Shown here one piece after another: positions 40,760-49,108 of a stretch of DNA of 64,000 nt. How positions within the stretch are numbered: position 1 is the stretch's first letter; the number at the start of each line of letters is the position of its first letter. Position numbers and translations under genes: made by a program. This stretch comes from a virus: IMG/VR virus record IMGVR_UViG_3300035088_000013, positions 22,303-86,302 of that record. The stretch is one strand, 5' to 3'. The notes under the pieces are model-generated. The model ran no database searches. It saw only the letters and a list, made by a program, of their open reading frames with translations, and had not been told where the DNA came from.

Positions 40760-40939
40760 TCAGCGCGGGGTGTCGTCCACCTGTGGTGGTCGCGGCTTTT
40801 CCCCGCCGCGTTGCATGCTGCCCGGCGGGTACTCGGCCAGGTAGCCGCCCAGGCCGGGCCACGTCTGATCGGTCAGCAGCAGCACCTCGTCGTCGGCGTG
40901 CCGCTTGGCGAGCCGGTCACCGGCGGGGTCGGGTTTCAT
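40760..40939 (-). CDS. Small acidic protein between two ART-like genes (59 aa)
   Basis: ATG at 40939, overlapping the stop of 40936-42129 (ATGA). Starts MKPDPAGDRLAKRHADDEVL, then LTDQTWPGLGGYLAEYPPGS. Translationally coupled to the effector-like gene upstream, so it could be its immunity or chaperone partner, though no evidence beyond position supports that. Confidence 0.55.
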   Translation of the reverse strand: MKPDPAGDRLAKRHADDEVLLLTDQTWPGLGGYLAEYPPGSMQRGGEKPRPPQVDDTPR

Positions 40940-42129
40940 CGCTGGTATTCCTTCCAGGCGTCGCCGTTCGGGTTCGGCTGCCAGCCGGGCGGGTAGGTCC
41001 AGTCGGCGGGCACGACTTCCGCTTCGATGTAGATCCGGTACCCGTCGGCCGGGTCGCGGTAGGCGGCGTGGATGACCCGCTTGGTGCCCCGCGGCAGCAG
41101 GATCTCCCCCTCGGACTGCCACGCCGAGTGCTCATTGACGGCGAGGCCGTGCTGCCCGGCGGGGGTGCGGATCAGCCAGGTTACGTGGCCTCCGGCGGTA
41201 CCCGCCCCACCCGGGCGGCGGCCGATGCTGGTGGACCAGAACGCATCGTCGTGGATGACCCGCCCGGTCAGCGAGGCGAGGCTGTCGGGGTCGTCGGGGT
41301 TGATACCGAGGGAGCGGATACCGCCCTCGTCCTCACCCCGGTGCAACAGCAGCGGCTCCGGCAGGGTGTGCGCGGCGATCGCGGCGTCGATCTCTTTGAT
41401 CGCGGTGTCGACCTGGTCGGCCCACTCGGGGTCCTTCTGGTCGAACCGCAACGCTTTGTTGATGTGCGTCGACGAGGGGCCTTTCATGCCGCCGGTGTAG
41501 TCGTGGACGGCCTTGGCCTGGGCGGGGGTCAGGTGCGCGGGCATGTGTTGCGCCGCCCATTCGCGGCCCTGTTGGTTGGAGGAGAATTGCGGGCCGCCGG
41601 GCATGCCGACGGTGCGCCGGTTGTAGGCGTTCTCCGCCAAAACTTCGTCGAGCCGTTCCGCGAGCGCGGCATGGTGTTCGGGGGTGCCGCCGTACTTGTT
41701 CAGCAGCCCCTGGACTTTGGTGGCCTGGTCGATGGCCTTCTGGTCGTCGCCGCTTGACCAGGCGGAATGCCCGAACAACACCTTGGAGCGGAACGCGTCC
41801 GGGGACATGCCTTCGAGGTCCGTGGTGACGTTCCGGGACTGCTGCTTACGCAGCGCGAGGGCGTCGGTGATGGCCTGCCTTTGGGCTTCGGTGCCGCGGC
41901 CGTGGTGCACCGCGTCGATCGCGTCCACCTTCGTGAACGGGTTGGTGACGTCGGTGAGCGCCTGGTAGGGGTCGGCGGGCAATGTCGGGTCATGACCGTG
42001 ACGGTCGTGGGTGGTGAGGCCGCCGGTGTGGTCGCGGGTGGTGACCGTGATGTCCAGGCCACCGCCGGGCATGTCGGTGAACTTGCCGTCGTGGTCCCGG
42101 TGGTGCAGCGACTCCCGCCAGTGGCTCAT
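40936..42129 (-). CDS. ADP-ribosyltransferase-like protein with shared N-terminal module (397 aa)
   Basis: ATG at 42129 overlaps the MuF-like stop (ATGA). Residues 4-38 (WRESLHHRDHDGKFTD, LDITVTTRDHTGG) form the shared module. The middle is helical. The C-terminal 190 residues form an ART domain: Arg264 in LLLHRGED, Ser299-Thr-Ser301 in DDAFWSTSIG, and Glu340-Gly-Glu342 in QSEGEILLPRGT, the R-S-ExE triad of arginine-type ADP-ribosyltransferases. MuF-family capsid proteins are often fused to such domains; here it is a separate coupled gene. Confidence 0.75.
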   Translation of the reverse strand: MSHWRESLHHRDHDGKFTDMPGGGLDITVTTRDHTGGLTTHDRHGHDPTLPADPYQALTDVTNPFTKVDAIDAVHHGRGTEAQRQAITDALALRKQQSRNVTTDLEGMSPDAFRSKVLFGHSAWSSGDDQKAIDQATKVQGLLNKYGGTPEHHAALAERLDEVLAENAYNRRTVGMPGGPQFSSNQQGREWAAQHMPAHLTPAQAKAVHDYTGGMKGPSSTHINKALRFDQKDPEWADQVDTAIKEIDAAIAAHTLPEPLLLHRGEDEGGIRSLGINPDDPDSLASLTGRVIHDDAFWSTSIGRRPGGAGTAGGHVTWLIRTPAGQHGLAVNEHSAWQSEGEILLPRGTKRVIHAAYRDPADGYRIYIEAEVVPADWTYPPGWQPNPNGDAWKEYQR

Positions 42130-43223
42130 GACCGATCCCCCTTCGGGTGCCGTGCGGTGTCCTGCCGCCGGGAGGGGCGGGCGGCGTATCCGGCACCGGG
42201 GTGTTCCCGATGCGCCCGGCGGGGCAGGCCGGTGCGGCGCAGGTGCGCGGTCAGCTCCCCCGTCCACGCGGTGACCTTCGCGGTCGCGTCGCGTTTGGCT
42301 TCCGGGGTGAGCGCCGCGGTCTCGCGTTCCCGCCATTTGCGGATGCCGCGCTCGAGGTACCGCTGGTGCTGGCGGGCGGCGTCTCCGGCCGGGTCGGCCT
42401 TGCCGGGGGCGAGGGTCATGCCGGGGATCCAGGGGGCCAGCTGGTGTCGACAGTTAGGGTGCCCTAACCCGGCGCGGCGGGCGTCGCCGACCGTCGCGAT
42501 CGCGGGCTTACGCACCGGGTGCACGATCGACAGGACCTGATGCTCCCATCTCCGGCATAACGGGCATTCCTGGGGCCGGTCGGTGACGTACACGAACGGG
42601 TACCCGAGGGACTGCTGGGCGTCGATGACGCCGACGTCGATGGCGCGGGCAACGGCGGTCCGGGTCGCCATCTCCACGTAGGAGGACAGCTGCCAGCGGC
42701 GGCCGGACTTGTCGGTGAAGCCGATGATGCCGTCGTCGACCAAAGCCGCCCACGCGGCCTGGGCGGCGCGCCGGGTGGAGGCGACCCCGGTCAGCTTCCG
42801 CCCGGTCGCCGCGCCGATGGCGTTGCGGTACGCGGATACGGCCTGGGGGAGCAGCTGCGAGTGCAGCGGGCGCAGCTCGCCGACGAGCGCGTCGGCGAGG
42901 GCCTCCACCGCGCGGGGGTACTTCTGCGGGATCGCGATGGTGCCACCGAGTGCTTGGATCGCCGTGCCCGTTCCGGCCCGCCATCCGGCCGCTACGGCCT
43001 CGCGGGCCGCGGCGGTACCTTCCCCGTCCAGGCGGGCCGCGATCGCGCGCAGCCCGGATTTGAGGGGGCCGAGTTCGGCGAGGCGGGTCTTCTGCCAGTC
43101 GGCGGCGTCCAGCCCGCGGGCGAGGCGGGCGGTGATGTAGCGGATCACCGCCAGCTCCGCGTCGTCGTAGATGTTGGTGGCGGCGGCGACGATCTGATCG
43201 ACGCGGTCGTCATCGACCGGCAT
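42126..43223 (-). CDS. MuF-type minor capsid protein (365 aa)
   Basis: ATG at 43223, five bases after the portal stop. Residues about 200-290 hold the phage minor capsid protein 2/MuF signature: RWQLSSYVEMATRTAVARAI, TDRPQECPLCRRWEHQVLS and GHPNCRHQLAPWIPG. The C-terminus is basic. It binds the portal and enters the head interior, so it could guide the effector-like proteins encoded right after it. Confidence 0.8.
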   Translation of the reverse strand: MPVDDDRVDQIVAAATNIYDDAELAVIRYITARLARGLDAADWQKTRLAELGPLKSGLRAIAARLDGEGTAAAREAVAAGWRAGTGTAIQALGGTIAIPQKYPRAVEALADALVGELRPLHSQLLPQAVSAYRNAIGAATGRKLTGVASTRRAAQAAWAALVDDGIIGFTDKSGRRWQLSSYVEMATRTAVARAIDVGVIDAQQSLGYPFVYVTDRPQECPLCRRWEHQVLSIVHPVRKPAIATVGDARRAGLGHPNCRHQLAPWIPGMTLAPGKADPAGDAARQHQRYLERGIRKWRERETAALTPEAKRDATAKVTAWTGELTAHLRRTGLPRRAHREHPGAGYAARPSRRQDTARHPKGDRS

Positions 43224-43228
43224 CGCGA

Positions 43229-45067
43229 TCAGCGGCGCTTACGGGCCGCGCCCGGCGGCGGCGTCGGCGGCGGGCGACGGCGTCCACCGGGCGGCTGACG
43301 ACCCGCGGGCGGGGCGTTACCGGGCGCACCGGGCGGGTTCCCGCCGTCGGCGGGCTGGCCGGTGGCACCTTGGCCGGGGGTGTTCCCGGCCGTCGATTGC
43401 GACCCGTCGCCGGGCTGCTGGCCGTCGGGGGGCTGCTGGCCGTCGGCGACCGCGGCCACCCCGGACCCGGGCGGGGCTACGGGCGGGGTGTTGATCTTCA
43501 CCGTGTTCTTCTGGTCGTCGCGGATCCGGTCGATCTCCTCGCGGATCTGCGCGTCCTCCCAATCGGGGTTGAGCAACGCGATCCGGGTGTAGAGCGACGC
43601 CGACTCGGCCCCGTTGATCAACGACACCGTCTGCGCCACCGACAGGGGGTCCTGGGCGACCCCGTCGGGGAAGCGGATCTTCGGCAACTCGGGTTTGACC
43701 CCGTCGGGCTTGTAGTGCGCGATGTCGATCTCGAGGGCCGTCTGCAACAGGCGTGCGAGGGCCGGTTTCCAGTAGAGGATCTTCCGGCCCCGGGTCGTGA
43801 ACGACTTCCGCTCCCGGGCGACAACCTCGGTCGCGGTGGCCGCGACGTCCCCGGTGAGGCCGAACGTCTGGGTGGAGTAACCGGCCCCCCTCAGGCACTC
43901 GGCGACCAGCGACGTGACGGTCTGCTGGTGTTCGGCGACCCGGATGGCGAACTGGACCGATTGCATCGCCAGACCCTCGGAAGCGGGCATCGCGTCGACC
44001 TGGGTGAAGACGGCCTGTTCGGCGTCGAACAACGCGCCCCGGCCGCGGCCTTGGTTCTGCAGGTAGGCGGCGGGGATGAGGATGCGCCCCTTACCCAGCC
44101 GCAGATCCCGCATCCACGACGACCATGCCTCGTCGACCGAGTCGAGGACGGGTTCGATGCCGTCGTAGTCGGAGCGGCCGTACGGGGTCCGGCTCAACTT
44201 ACGGGCCGGGCGCATGTTCGGGATCCACTCCACGGCGAGGCGTTTCGCGCCGGTGACGACCTGCTGGATCAAGGGGCTGTCGGCCCCCCGGGCGGGTTCG
44301 GCGGACGCGGCCAAAGCCTCGGTGTACGGGTGCTCGGCAAGGTCGACCAGCGTGCCCAGCACCCCGTCGGAGCCGTGGTACAGGCCGTGCAGCACGACAC
44401 CCTCGCCGTTGATCACCTCGTGGCGCTCGAGGTGGCGTAGGACCTTGCTGGTGGTGCCGGTGCCGCCGTTGTCCTCGAGGCACCGCCAGAACGTGACCGC
44501 CTTCAACCGGCCTGCGACCCATTCGGGGACCGCGCAGTCGGGCTGGATCGCGTCGATGATGGCGTGGTCGGCGACGTCGTCGACCCACCCGGCGCGCAGG
44601 TACACGCCGGACATCGACGCGCAGATCTCCGCCGCTTCGATCAACACCGGCAGGAACCCGCCCTCGGTCATCAACATGGTCAACCGGTCGGTGGTCGGCC
44701 GGGGGGCGTCTTTCGACACTCCGCCGTCCTCGCCGTCGACCGCGATGGTGGGGGGCTCGGCGAACAACAAGTCGGCGGAGGTGGTGGCGATGTCCCCAGC
44801 CAAAGGCACATGCAGGCGCGCGTCGGCGAGGTCCGGGGTGGCACCGAGGCGTCGCCCCCAGAACCAGCGTTGCCGGTCCCGGCCGACGATCGACCCTTCG
44901 CTGGTGACCAAGGGGTTGGCCATGCCGTAGCCGACGGCGTCGGCGTAGACGCGGGCAAGGCAGTCCGGGTCACCCTGGTACCAGGCCCCCCACGTCTGGA
45001 ACGCGGCGTAGGGGCGGGCCAGGTCCGCGGGTGGCCACGCGGTGCGGGGGTCGGTCGGCAGCGGCAC
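43229..45067 (-). CDS. Portal protein (612 aa)
   Basis: GTG at 45067 after AAGGGGGGTGAG. Begins VPLPTDPRTAWPPADLARPY. Segments such as AAFQTWGAWYQGDPDCLARV, HVPLAGDIATTSADLLFAEP and GRSDYDGIEPVLDSVDEAWS are typical of SPP1/actinophage portals. The C-terminal 90 residues are Gly/Pro/Gln-rich and disordered. Forms the dodecameric DNA channel. Confidence 0.85.
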   Translation of the reverse strand: MPLPTDPRTAWPPADLARPYAAFQTWGAWYQGDPDCLARVYADAVGYGMANPLVTSEGSIVGRDRQRWFWGRRLGATPDLADARLHVPLAGDIATTSADLLFAEPPTIAVDGEDGGVSKDAPRPTTDRLTMLMTEGGFLPVLIEAAEICASMSGVYLRAGWVDDVADHAIIDAIQPDCAVPEWVAGRLKAVTFWRCLEDNGGTGTTSKVLRHLERHEVINGEGVVLHGLYHGSDGVLGTLVDLAEHPYTEALAASAEPARGADSPLIQQVVTGAKRLAVEWIPNMRPARKLSRTPYGRSDYDGIEPVLDSVDEAWSSWMRDLRLGKGRILIPAAYLQNQGRGRGALFDAEQAVFTQVDAMPASEGLAMQSVQFAIRVAEHQQTVTSLVAECLRGAGYSTQTFGLTGDVAATATEVVARERKSFTTRGRKILYWKPALARLLQTALEIDIAHYKPDGVKPELPKIRFPDGVAQDPLSVAQTVSLINGAESASLYTRIALLNPDWEDAQIREEIDRIRDDQKNTVKINTPPVAPPGSGVAAVADGQQPPDGQQPGDGSQSTAGNTPGQGATGQPADGGNPPGAPGNAPPAGRQPPGGRRRPPPTPPPGAARKRR

Positions 45068-45250
45068 CCTCGGCTCACCCCCCTTAACGTCCTCGGATTG
45101 TGGTGTGCAACGTTCGGGCCCGGCGTCACCGCGGGTGAACCTGTTCCCGGCCGGTGCGTGCCGGTCACCGGGTGACGCCGGGGGTCTATAAGCGGCCCCC
45201 AAACCTCCGGGCGTTCATCTCAACCGGGTATGACAGAAATCGATTTGTCC

Positions 45251-45505
45251 CTATTTACCCTTGGCCTTGGCGATCGCTTCCTCGGCCGGGGCGTGGCCCG
45301 GCGAAAACCCGCCGGTCGCCAGGCGGTGTAGGTTTGCACACCATCCGGGTATCATGTCCGGTCTGAGTTTATTTGCGTAGAATTTTTGGCACCGAGCGAA
45401 GTCCCCGGGGGTTCCCCACCGGAAGTGTTTCTGCCCTTCGGGGCCGACCGCCCAGGCGCGGAGCCGGTTGACGGCTGCTTCCTGCTGGGGTGTCTTCACG
45501 ACCAT
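45251..45505 (-). CDS. Small conserved phage protein (84 aa)
   Basis: ATG at 45505. Starts MVVKTPQQEAAVNRLRAWAV; the segment FRWGTPGDFARCQKFYANKL and WCANLHRLATG resembles short phage proteins or domains found beside portal genes. It overlaps the upstream gene by 10 bases. Role unknown. The 183 bases between it and the portal hold no further gene. Confidence 0.6.
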   Translation of the reverse strand: MVVKTPQQEAAVNRLRAWAVGPEGQKHFRWGTPGDFARCQKFYANKLRPDMIPGWCANLHRLATGGFSPGHAPAEEAIAKAKGK

Positions 45506-45750
45506 GGCGGCATGCCCCCTTCGGCGGGCGGTTGGTTGACGGCCGGGGGGTTGTGGGTGCAGGTGGTACACACGAACGTGGCCTCGTCACCGAGCGCGAC
45601 CAGCGACGCGCTGATGTCGGTGTCCGGCTGTTGCAGGTCCTGCCCGCACAGGCGGCAGGTCGGGGCGTGGGTGGCCTCGAGGAGCCGTTCGGTGGTGCCG
45701 TCGACGTAGACGGCTTCGACGACCAGCACCAGCGCCGCTAGCTCGTTCAC
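45496..45750 (-). CDS. Zinc-ribbon small protein (84 aa)
   Basis: GTG at 45750. Starts VNELAALVLVVEAVYVDGTT. CRLCG near residue 32 and CTTC near residue 61 form a four-Cys zinc ribbon. In the terminase-portal interval, coupled to its neighbours. Confidence 0.65.
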   Translation of the reverse strand: MNELAALVLVVEAVYVDGTTERLLEATHAPTCRLCGQDLQQPDTDISASLVALGDEATFVCTTCTHNPPAVNQPPAEGGMPPWS

Positions 45751-45821
45751 ACCAACACCACGACCAGGATCCCGGCCAAAAACGTCAGCGCGGTCAAGGT
45801 GACGGCTTGGCGGACGGTCAC
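45747..45821 (-). CDS. Tiny transmembrane peptide (24 aa)
   Basis: Reads VTVRQAVTLTALTFLAGILV followed by VVLV and TGA. Its GTG overlaps the stop of 45818-46216 and its stop overlaps the GTG of 45496-45750. The two 4-base-type junctions and single hydrophobic helix suggest a genuine gene. Function unknown. Confidence 0.5.
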   Translation of the reverse strand: MTVRQAVTLTALTFLAGILVVVLV

Positions 45822-46216
45822 GGCCGTCCCTTGGCGTCGGGGGATTTGGGTGCGGTGAGTCCGGCTCGTTCGGCGCACACGGCGGCGATCAGCCGGTACT
45901 GGTCGGCGATCCCGAGGTAGGAGGAGACATTCTCGAAGTCACCGCGGTCGGCGGCCCGTTGCGCGCGTTCGCAGGCGGTGACGGCGCGCTGCGCGGCAAG
46001 CCACGCGAGGTGCTGGGAGCCGGGAAGGAAGTCGTCGGCGACGGAGATGCGCTGGCCGAGCCACGTTTCGGCGGCCACCGTAGGTTCCGGTTCCGGCTCG
46101 GGCTTCGGTGCGGGGGTGGCGAGTTTCGGGGTGTTCCGGTGCCGGTCCTCGAGGGTGCGCAGCTGCGCGGTCGCGCCGGGGACGGTGGGCGGCATGTCGT
46201 GGGAACTGGCGGTCAC
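45818..46216 (-). CDS. Hypothetical protein downstream of terminase (132 aa)
   Basis: GTG at 46216 overlaps the terminase stop (GTGA). Starts VTASSHDMPPTVPGATAQLR; a Pro/Glu linker (PKPEPEPEP) precedes a helical C-terminal half (HLAWLAAQRAVTACERAQRA). Unknown function. Confidence 0.65.
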   Translation of the reverse strand: MTASSHDMPPTVPGATAQLRTLEDRHRNTPKLATPAPKPEPEPEPTVAAETWLGQRISVADDFLPGSQHLAWLAAQRAVTACERAQRAADRGDFENVSSYLGIADQYRLIAAVCAERAGLTAPKSPDAKGRP

Positions 46217-47523
46217 GGCGCGGGTTCCTTCCTGTCGGGCATGATCGGGTCGCGGAGCCGGAACCGCCACGACCCCTCAGTGGTGTGCAGCACGTAACGA
46301 AGTGCGTCGATGGCATGGTCGTCGGCCTTGACCGGGGCGTCCTCGCCCTTCTCGGCGGCCTTCGGATCCCACGAGTAGCCGGGCAACTCGTTGATCAGCC
46401 CCGTACACGAGGCGTGGATCTTCAACCGTTGCGTGGCGAGCATCCCGGCGACCAACCGGATACCGGGCAGGACCCGGTTGTCGGCCATCACCGACGCGAG
46501 GCCGTCCTGGTGAAGCTTCACCCGGAACGACGCCGCGGACGGGTCGACGACGGTCCATTGGGGTTGCACCCCGATCAGGCCGCCCCCGCCGGGGATCGCA
46601 ACAGATCGGAGCCAGTCGATGACCCGCTCGGAGTATTCGTCGTCGGACAGCTGCCGGTAGGTGAGTTTCGAGTTGTAGTACCACTCGGCGGCCACGTACA
46701 TGACGCCGTCGACACCCAGGCCGACCAGCTCGGCGGCGAACGGGTTGGTGGTGCCGTAGTCGACGCCCATGCCGATCCACCGATCGATCAAAGGCAGCTC
46801 GGGCACGACGTGCACGTCGGGGTCGAACTGGTCGAAGATCGCCCCCTCGGCCAGACACCACTGTCCGAGGATGAACCGGCGGTAGAACAAACCGGTATAT
46901 TCCGCGCGTAGTGCCCGCTTGTACGCCTCGGTGAGTGACGGGTTGTCCTCGAGGTTGAACGCCCACGACCGCAGATCCAGCTCCGCGGCGCGCAGCAGGA
47001 ACTTCACCCGAAGCCAATGCAGGGGGCCGTCCGGGTTGGTGGTGCCGAGCAGCCGTGCCCCCGGCACCCGCAGCCGGGACAGGCACATGGTGAAGAACCC
47101 CTCGGGGATGAGGGTGATCTCGTCGATGTATATCAGCGCGGCGGTGACACCGCGGATGCGGCCTTCGGCGCGGACGTCGTTCGCGCCGATGAGGTGCACG
47201 ATCCGGCCGAAGATCACCGCGGTGTTCGCACCCCTCGAGTGGATGATCCACTGGGAGACGATGCCGAAGGGTCCGGCCGGTTGCATGAGGACGTCGATGA
47301 CGTTGCGTTCGACCGTTTGGATCGTCCGCCCGACACAGAGGATCAGCCCGTTGCGGGGGGTGGTGAGGATCGCGAGCAGGAACGCCAGCAGCGACGCGAC
47401 AGTCTTACCACTTGACACGGCCCCGTGCCAGAGACAAATTCGGGCATTTGCCTCAAATATGGAGCGGATCTGTTTGCGGGACATGACCCGCAGAACCGCC
47501 TCGAACCGCCGGTCGTCGATCAC
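46213..47523 (-). CDS. terL: Terminase large subunit (436 aa)
   Basis: Packages DNA into the prohead. Walker A GAVSSGKT (residues 34-41), Walker B LIYIDEI (130-136), the coupling segment LLGTTNPDGP, then the nuclease domain with Asp255 in GVDYGTTNP and the acidic DDHAIDALRY near residue 404. GTG 47523 is the longest reasonable start and overlaps the HNH gene by 71 bases; ATG 47484 is an alternative. Confidence 0.9.
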   Translation of the reverse strand: MIDDRRFEAVLRVMSRKQIRSIFEANARICLWHGAVSSGKTVASLLAFLLAILTTPRNGLILCVGRTIQTVERNVIDVLMQPAGPFGIVSQWIIHSRGANTAVIFGRIVHLIGANDVRAEGRIRGVTAALIYIDEITLIPEGFFTMCLSRLRVPGARLLGTTNPDGPLHWLRVKFLLRAAELDLRSWAFNLEDNPSLTEAYKRALRAEYTGLFYRRFILGQWCLAEGAIFDQFDPDVHVVPELPLIDRWIGMGVDYGTTNPFAAELVGLGVDGVMYVAAEWYYNSKLTYRQLSDDEYSERVIDWLRSVAIPGGGGLIGVQPQWTVVDPSAASFRVKLHQDGLASVMADNRVLPGIRLVAGMLATQRLKIHASCTGLINELPGYSWDPKAAEKGEDAPVKADDHAIDALRYVLHTTEGSWRFRLRDPIMPDRKEPAP

Positions 47524-48316
47524 GGCGCACCGCCATCATGACCAGCACGGAACGGTGCCGCTTGATCGAGTTGCAACGCTTGCAGATCGGAGCGAGGTTC
47601 GTCCAGCGATCGTCCCCGCCGTCGAGCACCGGAACAATGTGGTCGACAGCCGTGCTCACTGCCCCGCAGTAGACGCATGGGTCGCCCGCGATGATCGCCC
47701 GGTAAGCCTCCGTGTCGGCCCAGTCCTGCCCGGTCATACTCGCGTTGTTTGCTGCCCGGCGATCGTCGCGCACCTTGCGGTACCAGGCCGGGATCCCGTG
47801 CCAGCACGGCTTGCAATAGACGTAGCTGGGATGCTCCGCCGTGGTTCGGAAAGCGGCCCCGCACCGGCGACACGGCTTGTCTCCGGCGGTATTGCCGTAC
47901 CTGCGCGACAGGTCGTAGTGGGTTTTGCAGAGTCCGTTGCCATTGTGTGGTTGATCGCAGTCCGGCAACGTGCACGTTTCGGTCGGCGGCCCTTGCCGTA
48001 GGCCGTATGGATCGCCGGTCCGGATGAGCCGTTGATAGTGCCTGTAGCAGTAGCCTCCAGCACCGTGTGGGTCGGAGCAGTCCGGCAGGACACAGGCGGC
48101 CTGCGTTCCTTGCGCCGGGGCGTTCATGTCCGCGCCGTTGCGCTGCCGCTTGTAGTGCATGATGCACAGCCGCTTGCCTGCGCGTGGTTTGTCGCAGCCC
48201 GGCCACTCGCAGGGGTACGCCTTCCGCCACTGCGCTTGGTAGTGCTTGGAGCAGAGCGGCCCGCGTCCCCGTGGCGGGTTCAGGCAGTCGGGCATGGTGC
48301 AGGTACGATCCGGCAT
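47453..48316 (-). CDS. HNH endonuclease with N-terminal Cys/His repeats (287 aa)
   Basis: Residues 1-125 contain four similar C-x4-C...C-x2-H units (MPDCLNPPRGRGPLCSKHY, LPDCSDPHGAGGYCYRHY and others). A CRRCG...C-x2-C ribbon follows, then the HNH core CVYCGAVSTAVDHIVPVLDG with NLAPICKRCN at about 215-255. HNH proteins next to TerL take part in packaging-linked cleavage in some cos-type phages; it could instead be a homing-type nuclease. It overlaps the start of TerL. Confidence 0.8.
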   Translation of the reverse strand: MPDRTCTMPDCLNPPRGRGPLCSKHYQAQWRKAYPCEWPGCDKPRAGKRLCIMHYKRQRNGADMNAPAQGTQAACVLPDCSDPHGAGGYCYRHYQRLIRTGDPYGLRQGPPTETCTLPDCDQPHNGNGLCKTHYDLSRRYGNTAGDKPCRRCGAAFRTTAEHPSYVYCKPCWHGIPAWYRKVRDDRRAANNASMTGQDWADTEAYRAIIAGDPCVYCGAVSTAVDHIVPVLDGGDDRWTNLAPICKRCNSIKRHRSVLVMMAVRRDRRPAVRGGSAGHVPQTDPLHI

Positions 48317-48415
48317 GTCGACCCCATCCGGTCGGCCACAGCCCGGGGCGGGTGCAACCGCCGCCGGGCCCTATCATGATCATCTTAGTCGATGGGTGTG
48401 ACATTTCCCGGCCCG

Positions 48416-48967
48416 CTACTCGCCGGTACCGTCGCCGTCGAGGCCACTCGGCGTGTCGTCCTCGGCGACGATCCGTTCGTGGACCATGCCGAGGGCGGAC
48501 ATGAGGTCGCCGAGCATGTTGCGGCCCGAGGTCATGCCTTGGTCGTCGTCGTACCGCTCGAGCGCGAGGGCCTTGTCGAGGGCGATCCCGAGGGACGTGT
48601 AGGCGGCCTGCTGGTCGCGGAACGAGGGCAGGTTGGTGGTCACCCACGCCGCGGATGGGCCCGACCCGACCAGGGTGGTGCACGGCTGCCAGGCTCGCTG
48701 GCGGATTCGTTCGGCGTCGCCGTGCAACCTTTCGACCATGTCGGCGCGGGCCTGTTTGGCGTCGAAGATCCTCGCGCGGGTGGCCGCGCGTGTTTTTGTG
48801 TCTGAACGTTCAAACGTGAGGCCGTTGTCTCTGGCGAGTGCGGAGACGGTGGCGGGGGAGACGCCGTGGCGTTTCGCGATGGCGCGGCAGGAGAGTCCGC
48901 CTGCGCGGATGTCGGTGAGGATGGCTTCGCGTTGCTCGTCGGGGATGCGCGTGCCCACGGGGCCCAC
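48416..48967 (-). CDS. HTH protein, possible terminase small subunit (183 aa)
   Basis: GTG at 48967 or, with better Shine-Dalgarno spacing, 48958. Residues about 12-50 (EAILTDIRAGGLSCRAIAKR, HGVSPATVSALA) are a helix-turn-helix of the type that opens many small terminases. The remainder is helical with an acidic tail. First gene of the late minus-strand operon. A P27-type small terminase is also encoded at 52434, so only one of the two may act in packaging. Confidence 0.65.
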   Translation of the reverse strand: MGPVGTRIPDEQREAILTDIRAGGLSCRAIAKRHGVSPATVSALARDNGLTFERSDTKTRAATRARIFDAKQARADMVERLHGDAERIRQRAWQPCTTLVGSGPSAAWVTTNLPSFRDQQAAYTSLGIALDKALALERYDDDQGMTSGRNMLGDLMSALGMVHERIVAEDDTPSGLDGDGTGE

Positions 48968-49069
48968 ATCCCTTCCCTCGCATGACCCGCAGCACCCGGC
49001 TGGGTCATCCCGGCACCCGGCCGGGGGTTCGTCACATCACGCGTCGCGTTGGTCTATGTGTGTAGCGGC

Positions 49070-49100
49070 TTGACCTGCTGTAATACTGTGTAGTACAGTA
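49070..49100 (+). promoter_or_regulatory. Promoter and inverted-repeat operator of the second toxin-antitoxin pair
   Basis: TTGACC (49070-49075), 18-base spacer, TACAGT (49094-49099). A perfect inverted repeat TACTGT/ACAGTA (49084-49089 and 49095-49100) covers the -10 region, as expected for an autorepressor site. The start point is predicted at the GTGATG itself, giving a leaderless message. It faces away from the late operon. Confidence 0.55.
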
Positions 49101-49108
49101 GGGGGGTG

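Noticed and set aside
47520-48683. 387-codon minus-strand ORF over the HNH gene
   Set aside because: It is an alternative frame of the HNH gene. The Cys/His repeats and HNH motif exist only in the frame 47453-48316.
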